Positions 1-6,397 of a DNA stretch of 11,602 bases are shown one piece after another. Origin of the DNA: an uncultured Clostridia bacterium (GTDB lineage: Bacteria; Bacillota; Clostridia; Oscillospirales; Ruminococcaceae); the NCBI GenBank assembly GCA_947165805.1, contig CAMVBT010000051.1:1-11602 (forward strand), given 5' to 3'. Positions within the stretch are counted from its first letter, which is position 1, and each line of letters opens with the position of its first letter. Under the pieces are notes generated by a model. It did not search any database. It was given only the letters and a program-made list of their open reading frames with translations, and had not been told where the DNA came from. The position numbers and the translations under genes are program-made.

Positions 1-300
1 GACAAATGTGCCTTCGAGTGTTTCAAATGTCGCATCTGTGATCTCGACCTCGCCGGACCATTCGGACTTATAGCCCGTTACCTTGATCTTGGTGCCAGGT
101 GTCAGAGCATTGTACTCATCTATCGTGCAGGGCATATTGTAGAGGAAATATGCACCGTGATCCTCGGTCTGGGTATAGAACGATGCTTTTCCTTCGCCGT
201 TTTCTTCCCACCAGCCCTGCTTTGCCTGAACGTAGGTCTCTACTGTTACCTGAAAGTCAAGTTCGGCAGCCTTGAATTCGTCAAAGCTCATCAAAGCGGA
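1..300 (-). repeat. Lipoprotein module A, second copy
   Basis: This encodes residues 273-372 of the lipoprotein and is the partner of the copy at 661-960. Between the two lies the different module B1 (301-660), so the repeating unit appears to be A plus B, about 220 residues. Whether a second B module follows cannot be seen, because the window ends at the end of A2. Confidence 0.85.
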
Positions 301-1116
301 AGTGCTTGCGCCGGAAGCTGTCACTGTCACAGATGTGATGTGCGGATTTGCACCGTTGTACCAGTAGAGGAAGCCCTCCATATCAACGGTATCGCCGACT
401 TTAAGTTCCTTTACCTGCTTGTATACGTCAGTATCCTTGCCGCAGAGGTAGGATTCTACGGTAAAGGTATATGTCTGACCGTTCTTTGATACCTTGAAAT
501 AAAGGTCGTCACCTTCTGTGCCGGAACCGTCATAGCTGTAAAGGAACGCAGCGCCGTCATCACCGATAGCTTCTACAGTCATATCCTTGAAAGCTACGAA
601 CTTGTTCATTTCCAGAGCGAGAGCGTCGGTGCCGAGGAGAGAAGTTACATCTGTAGGTGCCGCGATATAATTGCCTTCGATCATCTCGAATGTTGCGTCC
701 ATTATCTCGATCTCGCCGGACCATTCTACCTTGTAACCGGTAACTCTGATCTTCGTGCCGGGAATGAGCTTGTCATACTCTTCCTTTGTGCACGGCATAT
801 TGTAGAGCAGGAACGCGCCATCCTCATTCTGAGTGTAAAAGGTCGCATTGCCTACGCCGTTGTTTTCCCACCAGCCCTGCTTTGCCTGGACATAAGTCTC
901 TACCTTTACTTTGTCTTCCAGACTTGCGGCTGTGAATTCGGCATAGCTCATAACATTCAGTGTGTCTGTCTCAGCTGCTTCTGTTGTGGCCGCAGCCGAT
1001 GCTGTTGTTGTAGTCGAAGCCGCCGTAGTTGTCGAAGCAGGTTTGTTTCCGCTGCAGGCTGACGCCGAAACGATCAGCGCGGAAACAAGAGCAAGCACTG
1101 TTATTCTTTTCTTCAT
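1..1116 (-). CDS. Probable secreted lipoprotein with repeated OB-fold-like modules (3' end outside window)
   Basis: I translated this frame by hand: it is open for 372 codons from ATG at 1116 to the left edge, with no stop, so the C-terminus is missing. A strong Shine-Dalgarno GGAGGT (1122-1127) lies 5 nt before the ATG. The N-terminus is a signal peptide: basic MKKR, a hydrophobic stretch, then SASA followed by Cys21, which fits a relaxed lipobox and suggests lipid anchoring on the outer face of the membrane. Residues 22-52 are a Thr/Ser/Ala-rich linker. Then come module A1 (53-152), module B1 (153-272) and module A2 (273-372). A1 and A2 are about two-thirds identical. A and B modules share a late pattern (Gly-Thr/Asp, alternating hydrophobics, Val/Met-x-Gly-Tyr/Phe, an aromatic, then a final strand) that looks like an OB fold. 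There are no catalytic motifs I recognise. The function is unknown; ligand or surface binding is a guess. It has its own promoter, so it is separate from the operon upstream. Confidence 0.88.
   Translation of the reverse strand, partial: MKKRITVLALVSALIVSASACSGNKPASTTTAASTTTTASAAATTEAAETDTLNVMSYAEFTAASLEDKVKVETYVQAKQGWWENNGVGNATFYTQNEDGAFLLYNMPCTKEEYDKLIPGTKIRVTGYKVEWSGEIEIMDATFEMIEGNYIAAPTDVTSLLGTDALALEMNKFVAFKDMTVEAIGDDGAAFLYSYDGSGTEGDDLYFKVSKNGQTYTFTVESYLCGKDTDVYKQVKELKVGDTVDMEGFLYWYNGANPHITSVTVTASGASTSALMSFDEFKAAELDFQVTVETYVQAKQGWWEENGEGKASFYTQTEDHGAYFLYNMPCTIDEYNALTPGTKIKVTGYKSEWSGEVEITDATFETLEGTFV
661..960 (-). repeat. Lipoprotein module A, first copy
   Basis: This encodes residues 53-152 of the lipoprotein. 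It matches the second copy at 1-300 at an offset of 660-663 nt. By hand count about 67 of 99 aligned residues are identical, including an unbroken run ETYVQAKQGWWE and the segment LYNMPCT. The two copies differ by one codon (an extra His in copy two), which accounts for the shift in offset. Both the DNA and the protein are diverged, so the duplication is not recent. Confidence 0.85.
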
Positions 1117-1147
1117 AAAGTACCTCCGTTTTTTGGATAGACCGACC

Positions 1148-1171
1148 GGCGCTGTCAAAGGAACAGCAGCC
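1148..1171 (-). other. Stem-loop in the lipoprotein 5' leader
   Basis: An inverted repeat pairs GGCGCTGT with ACAGC-GCC (eight pairs with one bulged base) around a 7-nt loop. It lies in the predicted untranslated leader between the promoter and the ribosome-binding site. It is too far from the start codon to hide the Shine-Dalgarno on its own, so it may protect the transcript's 5' end. No known riboswitch class is recognisable. Its role is inference. Confidence 0.4.
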
Positions 1172-1198
1172 GATATTATTTTTCTTATGTACATTAAT

Positions 1199-1226
1199 AT
1201 TATACACGAAAAACGTTTTTAGTCAA
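1199..1226 (-). promoter_or_regulatory. Sigma-A promoter of the lipoprotein gene
   Basis: On the minus strand there is a TTGACT -35 box (1221-1226), a 16-nt spacer and a perfect TATAAT -10 box (1199-1204). This predicts a start near 1192 and a leader of roughly 75 nt. The spacer contains the perfect palindrome AAAAACGTTTTT (1209-1220), which abuts the -35 box and could be an operator or simply a bendable sequence. The promoter lies downstream of the rseP terminator, so the lipoprotein is its own transcription unit. Confidence 0.8.
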
Positions 1227-1312
1227 CAGTTTTCGGCATCATTCAGCAGTTTGAACAACACAGCGCGGTTATTAACAAAAAATTGATAGATTATCACTAT
1301 GTAATAATGCAC

Positions 1313-1354
1313 AAAAAAGCTCCCGCTATGTGTACGGATTGCACATAACGGGAG
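1313..1354 (-). terminator. Intrinsic terminator closing the hom-to-rseP operon
   Basis: It begins 5 nt after the rseP stop. The minus strand reads CTCCCG, an A/C mismatch, then TATGTG, a 9-nt loop, CACATA and CGGGAG. This gives two 6-bp stem segments, followed directly by a short GC spacer and six T residues (1313-1318). It is a textbook rho-independent terminator. Confidence 0.92.
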
Positions 1355-1359
1355 TGTGT

Positions 1360-2442
1360 TCAGTGAGGAAATAATTTAATTATATCATTGAATGTTACTA
1401 TGAGCATCAGCAGCATCAGCGCCGCAAATCCGATGAAATGCACCCAGCCCTCTTTTTCGGCTGAGATCGGCTTTCCGCGTATCGCCTCTATAAGCAGGAA
1501 CACAAATCTCGCCCCGTCAAGCGCCGGTATGGGCAGCAGATTGAAAATACCGAGGTTTATCGTTATCAGCGCTATCAGCATCAGGAATGAGCTGAAGCTC
1601 ATTATCTTTATAGACTGGTCGAGGGCGCTTGCCATAGTAGATACCACACCGATAGGTCCCGACAGGTCATTGATGCCGTAGGTGCCCTTTATCAGGTCGA
1701 ACAGCGATATCCATATCAGTCGCGCTTCGGTCATAAACGTCTTGCCCGACGCGGAAAGGACAGTGAAGAAGTCCTTTTCCTGCGGATAGACCTTGAAGTC
1801 TATCCTGATCCCTTCGGAATTACTCTCTGTCCTCTCCGCAAGCCATTCAAACGGTACACGGAGATCCACCTTCTCACCGTCTCTGATGACGGTCATATCG
1901 TACCAGACGTATTCCTTTTTAATTGCATCCGCGAGTGCTTCTTTGTTCTGGAAGCAGTAAGAAATATCGGTCGTCGTCCATATCGCCATACCGTTCATCC
2001 CGACTATCTCATCGTTGAGCTGAAGCACCTGCGACGAAACGGCGGTATCATCGAAGTACGATATCTTCGTTGTCGCGATTTTGTCCGACGCGCAGATGCT
2101 TATAATGCACACGACAAAGCCGAGAATAAGGTTCATGACCGCACCAGCGACAATTACGATCATACGCTGCCAGACCGGCTTGTTGCGGAAGTCGTTCGGG
2201 TCGTCGCTCTCGAAGTCCTCCCCGAGCTGTACGGCTCCGCCTATGGGCAGGAGCTTGAACGACCAAGTTGTGGTCTTTGTCTTTTTGCTGAACAGTCTCG
2301 GTCCCATTCCTATTGAGAACTCGTAAATGTTCATTCCGAACATCTTTGCTGTAAAGAAATGACCGAATTCGTGTATCAGTATTATCGTAAAGAATACAAG
2401 AAGAGTGATAACGACATTCAGAATATTGCTTAATACTGTCAT
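1360..2442 (-). CDS. rseP: Site-2 intramembrane zinc metalloprotease, RseP/RasP family
   Basis: This is a 360-residue polytopic membrane protease that cuts substrates inside the lipid bilayer. In related bacteria it releases anti-sigma factors and clears signal-peptide remnants. The zinc motif HEFGH is at residues 24-28 in the first membrane helix. The second family motif NLLPIPALDG is at 301-310 and supplies the conserved Asp ligand. A further hydrophobic helix is near 93-117, a PDZ-like periplasmic-side domain near 125-200, and the last helices near 283-303 and 335-352. The length is normal for Gram-positive members, which have one PDZ domain. Its ATG overlaps the dxr stop by 4 nt (ATGA), with an AAAGG ribosome-binding site inside the end of dxr, so the two are translationally coupled. 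The actual substrate is not shown by the sequence; no sigma/anti-sigma pair lies in the window. Confidence 0.95.
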   Translation of the reverse strand: MTVLSNILNVVITLLVFFTIILIHEFGHFFTAKMFGMNIYEFSIGMGPRLFSKKTKTTTWSFKLLPIGGAVQLGEDFESDDPNDFRNKPVWQRMIVIVAGAVMNLILGFVVCIISICASDKIATTKISYFDDTAVSSQVLQLNDEIVGMNGMAIWTTTDISYCFQNKEALADAIKKEYVWYDMTVIRDGEKVDLRVPFEWLAERTESNSEGIRIDFKVYPQEKDFFTVLSASGKTFMTEARLIWISLFDLIKGTYGINDLSGPIGVVSTMASALDQSIKIMSFSSFLMLIALITINLGIFNLLPIPALDGARFVFLLIEAIRGKPISAEKEGWVHFIGFAALMLLMLIVTFNDIIKLFPH

Positions 2443-3602
2443 AAACTGCCTTTCTGTATCTCCGCACCGACATATTCGCGGGCTGCTCTGTCGGCTTCGG
2501 ATATTGCGGCGAGGGATACCTCAGCGCTGTGCGGCAGAGCTTCGCAGCAGCCGCATACAAGCTCGCCGATGCGCCAGAACGGTATCTTACCGTCAAGGAA
2601 CGCTGCTACCGCGGCTTCATTGGCACCGTTGAGTATCGTCGGCGCGGTGCCGCCTTTAGCTATCGCTTTACGGGCTTCGGCAAGGCATACAAATGTCTCC
2701 TCGTCCGCGCGCTCGAATGTAAGTGTCCTGACATCGAAAAGCGACAGCTTGCCAGAAAGCGACGGCAGACGTTTCGGATAAGTAACGGCGAACTGTATCG
2801 GTATCTTCATATCCGGTACGCCAAGCTGCCCTATCACCGCGCCGTCCTCATATTCGACCGCCGAGTGCAGAATGCTCTGCCTGTGGACAACGACCTCCAC
2901 CTGTTCCGGAGTCACATCGAAGAGCCGCACAGCCTCGATAAGTTCAAGGCCTTTGTTCATCAGAGTTGCGCTGTCGGTGGTTATCTTTCTGCCCATGCTC
3001 CAGTTCGGGTGATGAAGAGCCTGTTCAAGTGTAACGGTACGCAGCCTCTCTTTATTATACCCGAAAAAAGGGCCTCCCGACGCTGTCAGGATAATTTTAT
3101 TTATCTTATTCTGCGAATTTCCCATAAGAGACTGGAATATCGCCGAATGTTCGCTGTCTATCGGAACTATATCGACACCGTTCGCCTTTTCGGCAGCCTT
3201 TACAAGCTCGCCGCCCGTAACAAGGGTCTCCTTGTTTGCGAGACCTACGCGGTTTTTAGCGTTCAGAGCCGCGAGAGTAGGTTCGAGACCGACCATTCCG
3301 ACCACGGCATTGATGACCATATCGACCGTCATAGCCGCTGTCTCACAGAGAGCTCCCCTGCCGCAGACCACCTTTATTCCGGTATCCGCAAGACGCGTCT
3401 TAACATCATTATATGCCGCAGCGTCGGTCATACATACCGTTTCCGGGCTGAATTCCCTTGCCTGCTGTTCAATGAGAGCGGCGCTGCTATTCGCGGTAAG
3501 GGCTTTTATCTTATAGCCGTGCATACGCGCTACGTCAAGGGTCTGTGTTCCTATCGAGCCCGTCGAGCCGAGAACTGTCAGAACTTTGTTTTCATTATTC
3601 AC
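2439..3602 (-). CDS. dxr: 1-deoxy-D-xylulose 5-phosphate reductoisomerase
   Basis: This cytoplasmic enzyme converts DXP to 2-C-methyl-D-erythritol 4-phosphate with NADPH, the committed step of the MEP isoprenoid pathway. I start it at GTG 3602, giving 387 residues, because the NADPH-binding GSTGSIG (12-18) then sits close to the N-terminus as in the family, and because a GAGGT ribosome-binding site lies 7 nt upstream. The ATG at 3647 would add 15 non-conserved residues and overlap the previous gene. Conserved features are LANKET (121-126), the metal-binding PIDSEHS (147-153, Asp149 and Glu151), TASGGPFF (173-180), the substrate loop HPNWSMGRK (198-206), and MNKGLELIEA with Glu220. The product feeds the polyprenyl synthesis completed by UppS, encoded upstream in the same operon. 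All key residues look intact. Confidence 0.95.
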   Translation of the reverse strand: MNNENKVLTVLGSTGSIGTQTLDVARMHGYKIKALTANSSAALIEQQAREFSPETVCMTDAAAYNDVKTRLADTGIKVVCGRGALCETAAMTVDMVINAVVGMVGLEPTLAALNAKNRVGLANKETLVTGGELVKAAEKANGVDIVPIDSEHSAIFQSLMGNSQNKINKIILTASGGPFFGYNKERLRTVTLEQALHHPNWSMGRKITTDSATLMNKGLELIEAVRLFDVTPEQVEVVVHRQSILHSAVEYEDGAVIGQLGVPDMKIPIQFAVTYPKRLPSLSGKLSLFDVRTLTFERADEETFVCLAEARKAIAKGGTAPTILNGANEAAVAAFLDGKIPFWRIGELVCGCCEALPHSAEVSLAAISEADRAAREYVGAEIQKGSL

Positions 3603-3609
3603 TTGTGAT

Positions 3610-3614
3610 ACCTC
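3610..3614 (-). promoter_or_regulatory. Ribosome-binding site fixing the dxr GTG start
   Basis: The minus strand reads GTGAGGT, then 7 nt, then GTG. The TGA stop of the upstream membrane-protein gene (3613-3615) lies inside this site, so a ribosome ending the upstream gene stops exactly where dxr initiation begins. This supports both the GTG start and coupled translation. Confidence 0.75.
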
Positions 3615-4122
3615 ACTTATTTCCGCTGTGTTCAATAAGGTACGCATATAGTTTCATTATAGGGATGTCTGCGCTTTTTTTCTTTAATTTTTCTTCGATC
3701 AGGTCACCGGCATCGACCTGATCGTTAAACACGATCTTATCGCTGTCCCCCTCTTTGTTGACATAAAGTGTAAGTCTGATGCGCTGATAAGTCCCGTATC
3801 TGTTGAATACACTATAAGGTTCACAAGCTATACCTGTGATATCGTTCAGGCTGATCTCATGCTGTCTGTATAAAAACTTCCAATACAGATTTATCCCGTC
3901 GGAGCGAACGACCGTCGGTTTTTCAGAAAGGAACAGAGACAGAAAGAACAGTGCGACCATTATAATAAAGATAACACCGTTCAATATAGAATAGACTTTG
4001 GACTCATCACGATAATACACCATACAAGCAAATGAGTACAAACCGACGAGAAAACTTACAACCATAATTACGGTGATGCTTTTATAGTCCTGTTTGATCT
4101 TTATCTCGATCTCATTATTCAT
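3613..4122 (-). CDS. Small two-helix membrane protein of unknown function, possible PH-like domain
   Basis: I do not recognise this gene. From ATG 4122, preceded by GGAG 8 nt upstream, it encodes 169 residues. A longer in-frame reading back to 4353 would run through the terminator-like hairpin and into cdsA, so I reject it. The short charged N-terminus is followed by hydrophobic segments at about 16-36 and 45-66. A hydrophilic C-terminal part (about 70-150) is rich in alternating beta-strand patterns, with SDGINLYWKFL, an ISLNDITGI turn and RIRLTLYV. This arrangement resembles bacterial PH-like (YcxB/YdbT-type) domains behind a helical hairpin, but that is inference from pattern only. The last helix (about 150-166) is amphipathic. 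The region is visibly more AT-rich than its neighbours. The gene interrupts the usual cdsA-dxr pairing and its stop overlaps the dxr ribosome-binding site. Confidence 0.78.
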   Translation of the reverse strand: MNNEIEIKIKQDYKSITVIMVVSFLVGLYSFACMVYYRDESKVYSILNGVIFIIMVALFFLSLFLSEKPTVVRSDGINLYWKFLYRQHEISLNDITGIACEPYSVFNRYGTYQRIRLTLYVNKEGDSDKIVFNDQVDAGDLIEEKLKKKSADIPIMKLYAYLIEHSGNK

Positions 4123-4150
4123 GCTATCAGCTCCATGATAAATAATACTT

Positions 4151-4178
4151 AATTCAAAAATATCTAGCATTTTGAATT
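4151..4178 (-). repeat. AT-rich perfect dyad upstream of the small membrane-protein gene
   Basis: AATTCAAAA (4151-4159) and TTTTGAATT (4170-4178) are perfect inverted copies separated by 10 nt. The dyad starts 28 nt upstream of the ATG at 4122. It could be a transcription-factor operator or an RNA hairpin in the untranslated region. I see only a poor promoter match here (TTGCTG, 18 nt, TAGATA), so I cannot decide between them. Confidence 0.55.
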
Positions 4179-4192
4179 GTAATACAGCAAAT

Positions 4193-4211
4193 CCCCCGCA
4201 CTCGGCGGGGG
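4193..4211 (-). terminator. GC-rich hairpin after cdsA, weak or partial terminator
   Basis: CCCCCGC and GCGGGGG form a 7-bp stem around a 5-nt loop, 6 nt past the cdsA stop. On the minus strand it is followed only by ATTTGCTG, with no real U-tract, so strong termination is unlikely. It may lower expression of the downstream genes or mark a processing site. The seven-G run on the plus strand is also a place where sequencing errors occur, but it is not in a coding region. Confidence 0.5.
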
Positions 4212-4217
4212 GGCATT

Positions 4218-5072
4218 TTATGATATCATAGTAATCGGGAAGATTATCTTGAAGAGCAGATATATGAACGGTGCTACGAGCAGTACGCTGTCGAATCTGT
4301 CCATTACTCCGCCGTGTCCCGGGAATATCTCGCTGAAATCCTTGACTCCGCACTGTCGTTTCAGAAGCGACGCTATAAGGTCTCCGAGAAGCCCGAGGAA
4401 CGTCGATATTACCGCGGCTATCACAAGTATGGATATATTCACAGTAAAATGCTGTTCGCCGGTCATTAGGATATCGCAGAGCTCATAGCCGAAGCCGAGT
4501 ATCACCGCGAATATGACCGCGGTTATCAGTCCGCCGAAGAAGCCTTCCCAAGTCTTTTTCGGGCTTATCTCCGGGCAGAGCTTATGCTTGCCGAAGAAGG
4601 TGCCTACGAAATAAGCTCCGCCGTCAGCTACCCACGCGGTGGCGAGAGTGTAAATAACGAGAAATACAGCGTGTTCTATCCACTGGAAGTAGAAGAACGC
4701 GATCGTCGAGATCGAGAACGGTATGCAGATAGATATGAATGCTATAAATCCGAGCTCCTCGAACTTTATCTCCTTATGCCTCATCAGAGTAGCCGCGAAC
4801 AGCAGTACAAGAAACAGGAATGACACCGGCACTGCAAATACCTTTAGGTCCGCATAGCAGAAAAACAGCGGCAGCAGTGTCGAGAACAAAAGGCTCAGTA
4901 CGGTTATGCTGCGGTACTTTATATATTTCGCGGCCGACAGCACTTCAAATACGGCCATGATCGACAGCAGCGACGTTGCGGCAGCCATTACATGAGGGCA
5001 TATCCCTCCGAGAAATATAACTGCGATCGCGAACGGTACTCCTATCGCAGCGGTCATAAGCCGCTTAGCCAT
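4218..5072 (-). CDS. cdsA: Phosphatidate cytidylyltransferase (CDP-diacylglycerol synthase)
   Basis: This integral membrane enzyme condenses phosphatidic acid with CTP to make CDP-diacylglycerol, the precursor of phosphatidylglycerol and other phospholipids. The 284-residue protein has many hydrophobic helices from residue 5 to 275. It carries the complete family signature at 235-261: SLLKR, a K-D pair, then FPGHGGVMDRFD. An upstream conserved segment SPKKTWEGFFGG lies at 170-181 and WVADGGAYFVG at 147-157. The length is typical. The start is ATG 5072, giving the usual MAKRLMTAAIG opening; the ribosome-binding site is weak (AAGAGA). The gene follows uppS by 39 nt in the standard uppS-cdsA order. 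It is followed by a hairpin and then, unusually, by a small membrane gene before dxr. Confidence 0.96.
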   Translation of the reverse strand: MAKRLMTAAIGVPFAIAVIFLGGICPHVMAAATSLLSIMAVFEVLSAAKYIKYRSITVLSLLFSTLLPLFFCYADLKVFAVPVSFLFLVLLFAATLMRHKEIKFEELGFIAFISICIPFSISTIAFFYFQWIEHAVFLVIYTLATAWVADGGAYFVGTFFGKHKLCPEISPKKTWEGFFGGLITAVIFAVILGFGYELCDILMTGEQHFTVNISILVIAAVISTFLGLLGDLIASLLKRQCGVKDFSEIFPGHGGVMDRFDSVLLVAPFIYLLFKIIFPITMIS

Positions 5073-5111
5073 CAGATCATCTCTTTTCCGGTTGATTTCT
5101 TGTTTTAAGTA

Positions 5112-5804
5112 TCATATCCCGCCGAAGCGGCGATTTCTGCGCGCATACTCATCGAGCGCGGCTTTCAGGTCTTTTTTACTGAAATCCGGCCACAGTACGT
5201 CCATGAACACATACTCGGCGTAGGCAGCCTGCCATATCAGAAAGTTTGACAGACGCTGTTCACCGCTGGGTCTGATTATCAGATCGACATCGGGCAGTCC
5301 CGCTGTATAAAGATACTGCGAAAAGCTCTCTTCCGTCAGGCTGTACGGGTCGGCTCCGTTTCTCAGGAGCGTTTTTGCGGCATTGACGATATCGTCTCTG
5401 CCGCCGTAATTAAGGGCGACACAGCACGTCATGCCGGTATTTCCCGCAGAGGCGTCCTCTGCCCTTTTTATCTTTGCTTTCAGTGTATCATCGAGAGGTG
5501 CGGTATTTCCAAGTATTTTCAGCACGACATTTTCGTCTGTCATCTTCATCACTTTGTCCAGATACTCTGACAGGAGCTTCATTATCGCGTCTACTTCGTC
5601 TTTCGGACGCTTCCAGTTTTCCGTGGAGAAAGCGTAGAAGGTGACGCACTCGATACCGAGCTCCATACACCAGCGGGTACAGGACTCAAATACTCTCGCG
5701 CCCTGCACATGACCGGCTGTGCGCGGCAGCAGACGTTTCTTCGCCCACCTGCCGTTGCCGTCCATTATGATGCCGATGTGACGCGGCAAAATTTTTTCTT
5801 CCAT
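5112..5804 (-). CDS. uppS: Undecaprenyl diphosphate synthase (cis-prenyltransferase)
   Basis: It extends farnesyl diphosphate with isopentenyl diphosphate units to make undecaprenyl diphosphate, the lipid carrier for peptidoglycan and other wall polymers. The protein is 230 residues, a little short but within the family range. Visible motifs are MDGNGRWA at 14-21 with the catalytic Asp15, FSTENWKRP at 59-67, NYGGRDD at 132-138, and RPSGEQRLSNFLIWQ at 178-192 with the diphosphate-binding Arg178, Arg184 and Ser186. The start is ATG 5804, 13 nt after the frr stop, with a weak GGCAGGGA as ribosome-binding site; coupling to frr probably helps. Its substrate chain depends on dxr further down the operon. 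Confidence 0.96.
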   Translation of the reverse strand: MEEKILPRHIGIIMDGNGRWAKKRLLPRTAGHVQGARVFESCTRWCMELGIECVTFYAFSTENWKRPKDEVDAIMKLLSEYLDKVMKMTDENVVLKILGNTAPLDDTLKAKIKRAEDASAGNTGMTCCVALNYGGRDDIVNAAKTLLRNGADPYSLTEESFSQYLYTAGLPDVDLIIRPSGEQRLSNFLIWQAAYAEYVFMDVLWPDFSKKDLKAALDEYARRNRRFGGI

Positions 5805-5817
5805 TCCCTGCCGCCGA

Positions 5818-6372
5818 TCAGACTGTCATGATCTCTTTTTCCTTGTCAGCGCAGATCTTGTCTATTTTCTCACAGTATTTGTCGGTGATAGTCTGTACTT
5901 TCTTCTCGCCGTCCTTAACGTCGTCTTCGGTGATCTCGCTGTTCTTCTTCATCGCCTTGAACTTATCCATAGTGTCACGGCGGCAGTTTCTTACTGCGAC
6001 CTTGGCTTCCTCACCGTACTTCTTTATCTGCTTGCAGAGTTCCTTTCTGCGTTCCTCTGTGAGCTGAGGGAATACGATCCTTATGGATTTGCCGTCATTT
6101 GTGGGGGTGATGCCGATATCGCTGGCCATTATAGCCTTTTCTATAGCCTTGAGGGAAGAAGCGTCCCACGGCTGGATAACGAGTATCCTTGCCTCTGCCA
6201 CGGACACAGCAGCCATAGCGTTTATCTGTGTGGGTACTCCGTAATAATCAACGGTGATCTTGTCAAGAACGCCCGGGTTTGCGCGTCCCGCTCTTATCGA
6301 GGAAAATTCCTTCTCCATTGCCTTGACGCACTTTTCCATTCTTTCTTCGGTGTTTTTGAGAGTTTCTTTCAT
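5818..6372 (-). CDS. frr: Ribosome recycling factor
   Basis: This 184-residue cytoplasmic protein works with EF-G to split post-termination ribosomes and release mRNA. It has the usual length and the family's features. The N-terminal helix leads into the strongly conserved SSIRAGRANPGVLDKI (24-39), then VDYYGVPT and the domain II beta region with ILVIQPWDASSLKAIEKAI. The C-terminal long-helix segment has LTEERRKEL, VAVRNCRRD and a highly charged tail. A GGAAG ribosome-binding site precedes ATG 6372 at good spacing. It follows pyrH by 25 nt, the conserved pyrH-frr pairing of bacteria. Nothing odd is seen. Confidence 0.97.
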   Translation of the reverse strand: MKETLKNTEERMEKCVKAMEKEFSSIRAGRANPGVLDKITVDYYGVPTQINAMAAVSVAEARILVIQPWDASSLKAIEKAIMASDIGITPTNDGKSIRIVFPQLTEERRKELCKQIKKYGEEAKVAVRNCRRDTMDKFKAMKKNSEITEDDVKDGEKKVQTITDKYCEKIDKICADKEKEIMTV

Positions 6373-6397
6373 GATGATCTTCCTTTCCGTTACAGAT

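Noticed and set aside
971..1207. 78-codon minus-strand frame starting inside the promoter of the lipoprotein
   Set aside because: It overlaps the -10 box and reads the signal-peptide region in the wrong frame. The lipoprotein frame has the strong ribosome-binding site and the repeat evidence.
2048..2596. 182-codon minus-strand frame across the dxr/rseP junction
   Set aside because: It is Arg- and Ser-rich, without motifs, and overlaps two well-supported genes in another frame.
2529..3608. Long plus-strand open frame of 359 codons opposite dxr
   Set aside because: It is antisense to a fully conserved dxr, has no ribosome-binding site I can see, and resembles no protein family. It is a mirror frame of the codon bias of dxr.
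4123..4353. N-terminal extension of the small membrane protein back to 4353
   Set aside because: The added 77 residues run through the GC-rich hairpin, the intergenic region and the cdsA signature in another frame. The ATG at 4122 has a proper GGAG site.
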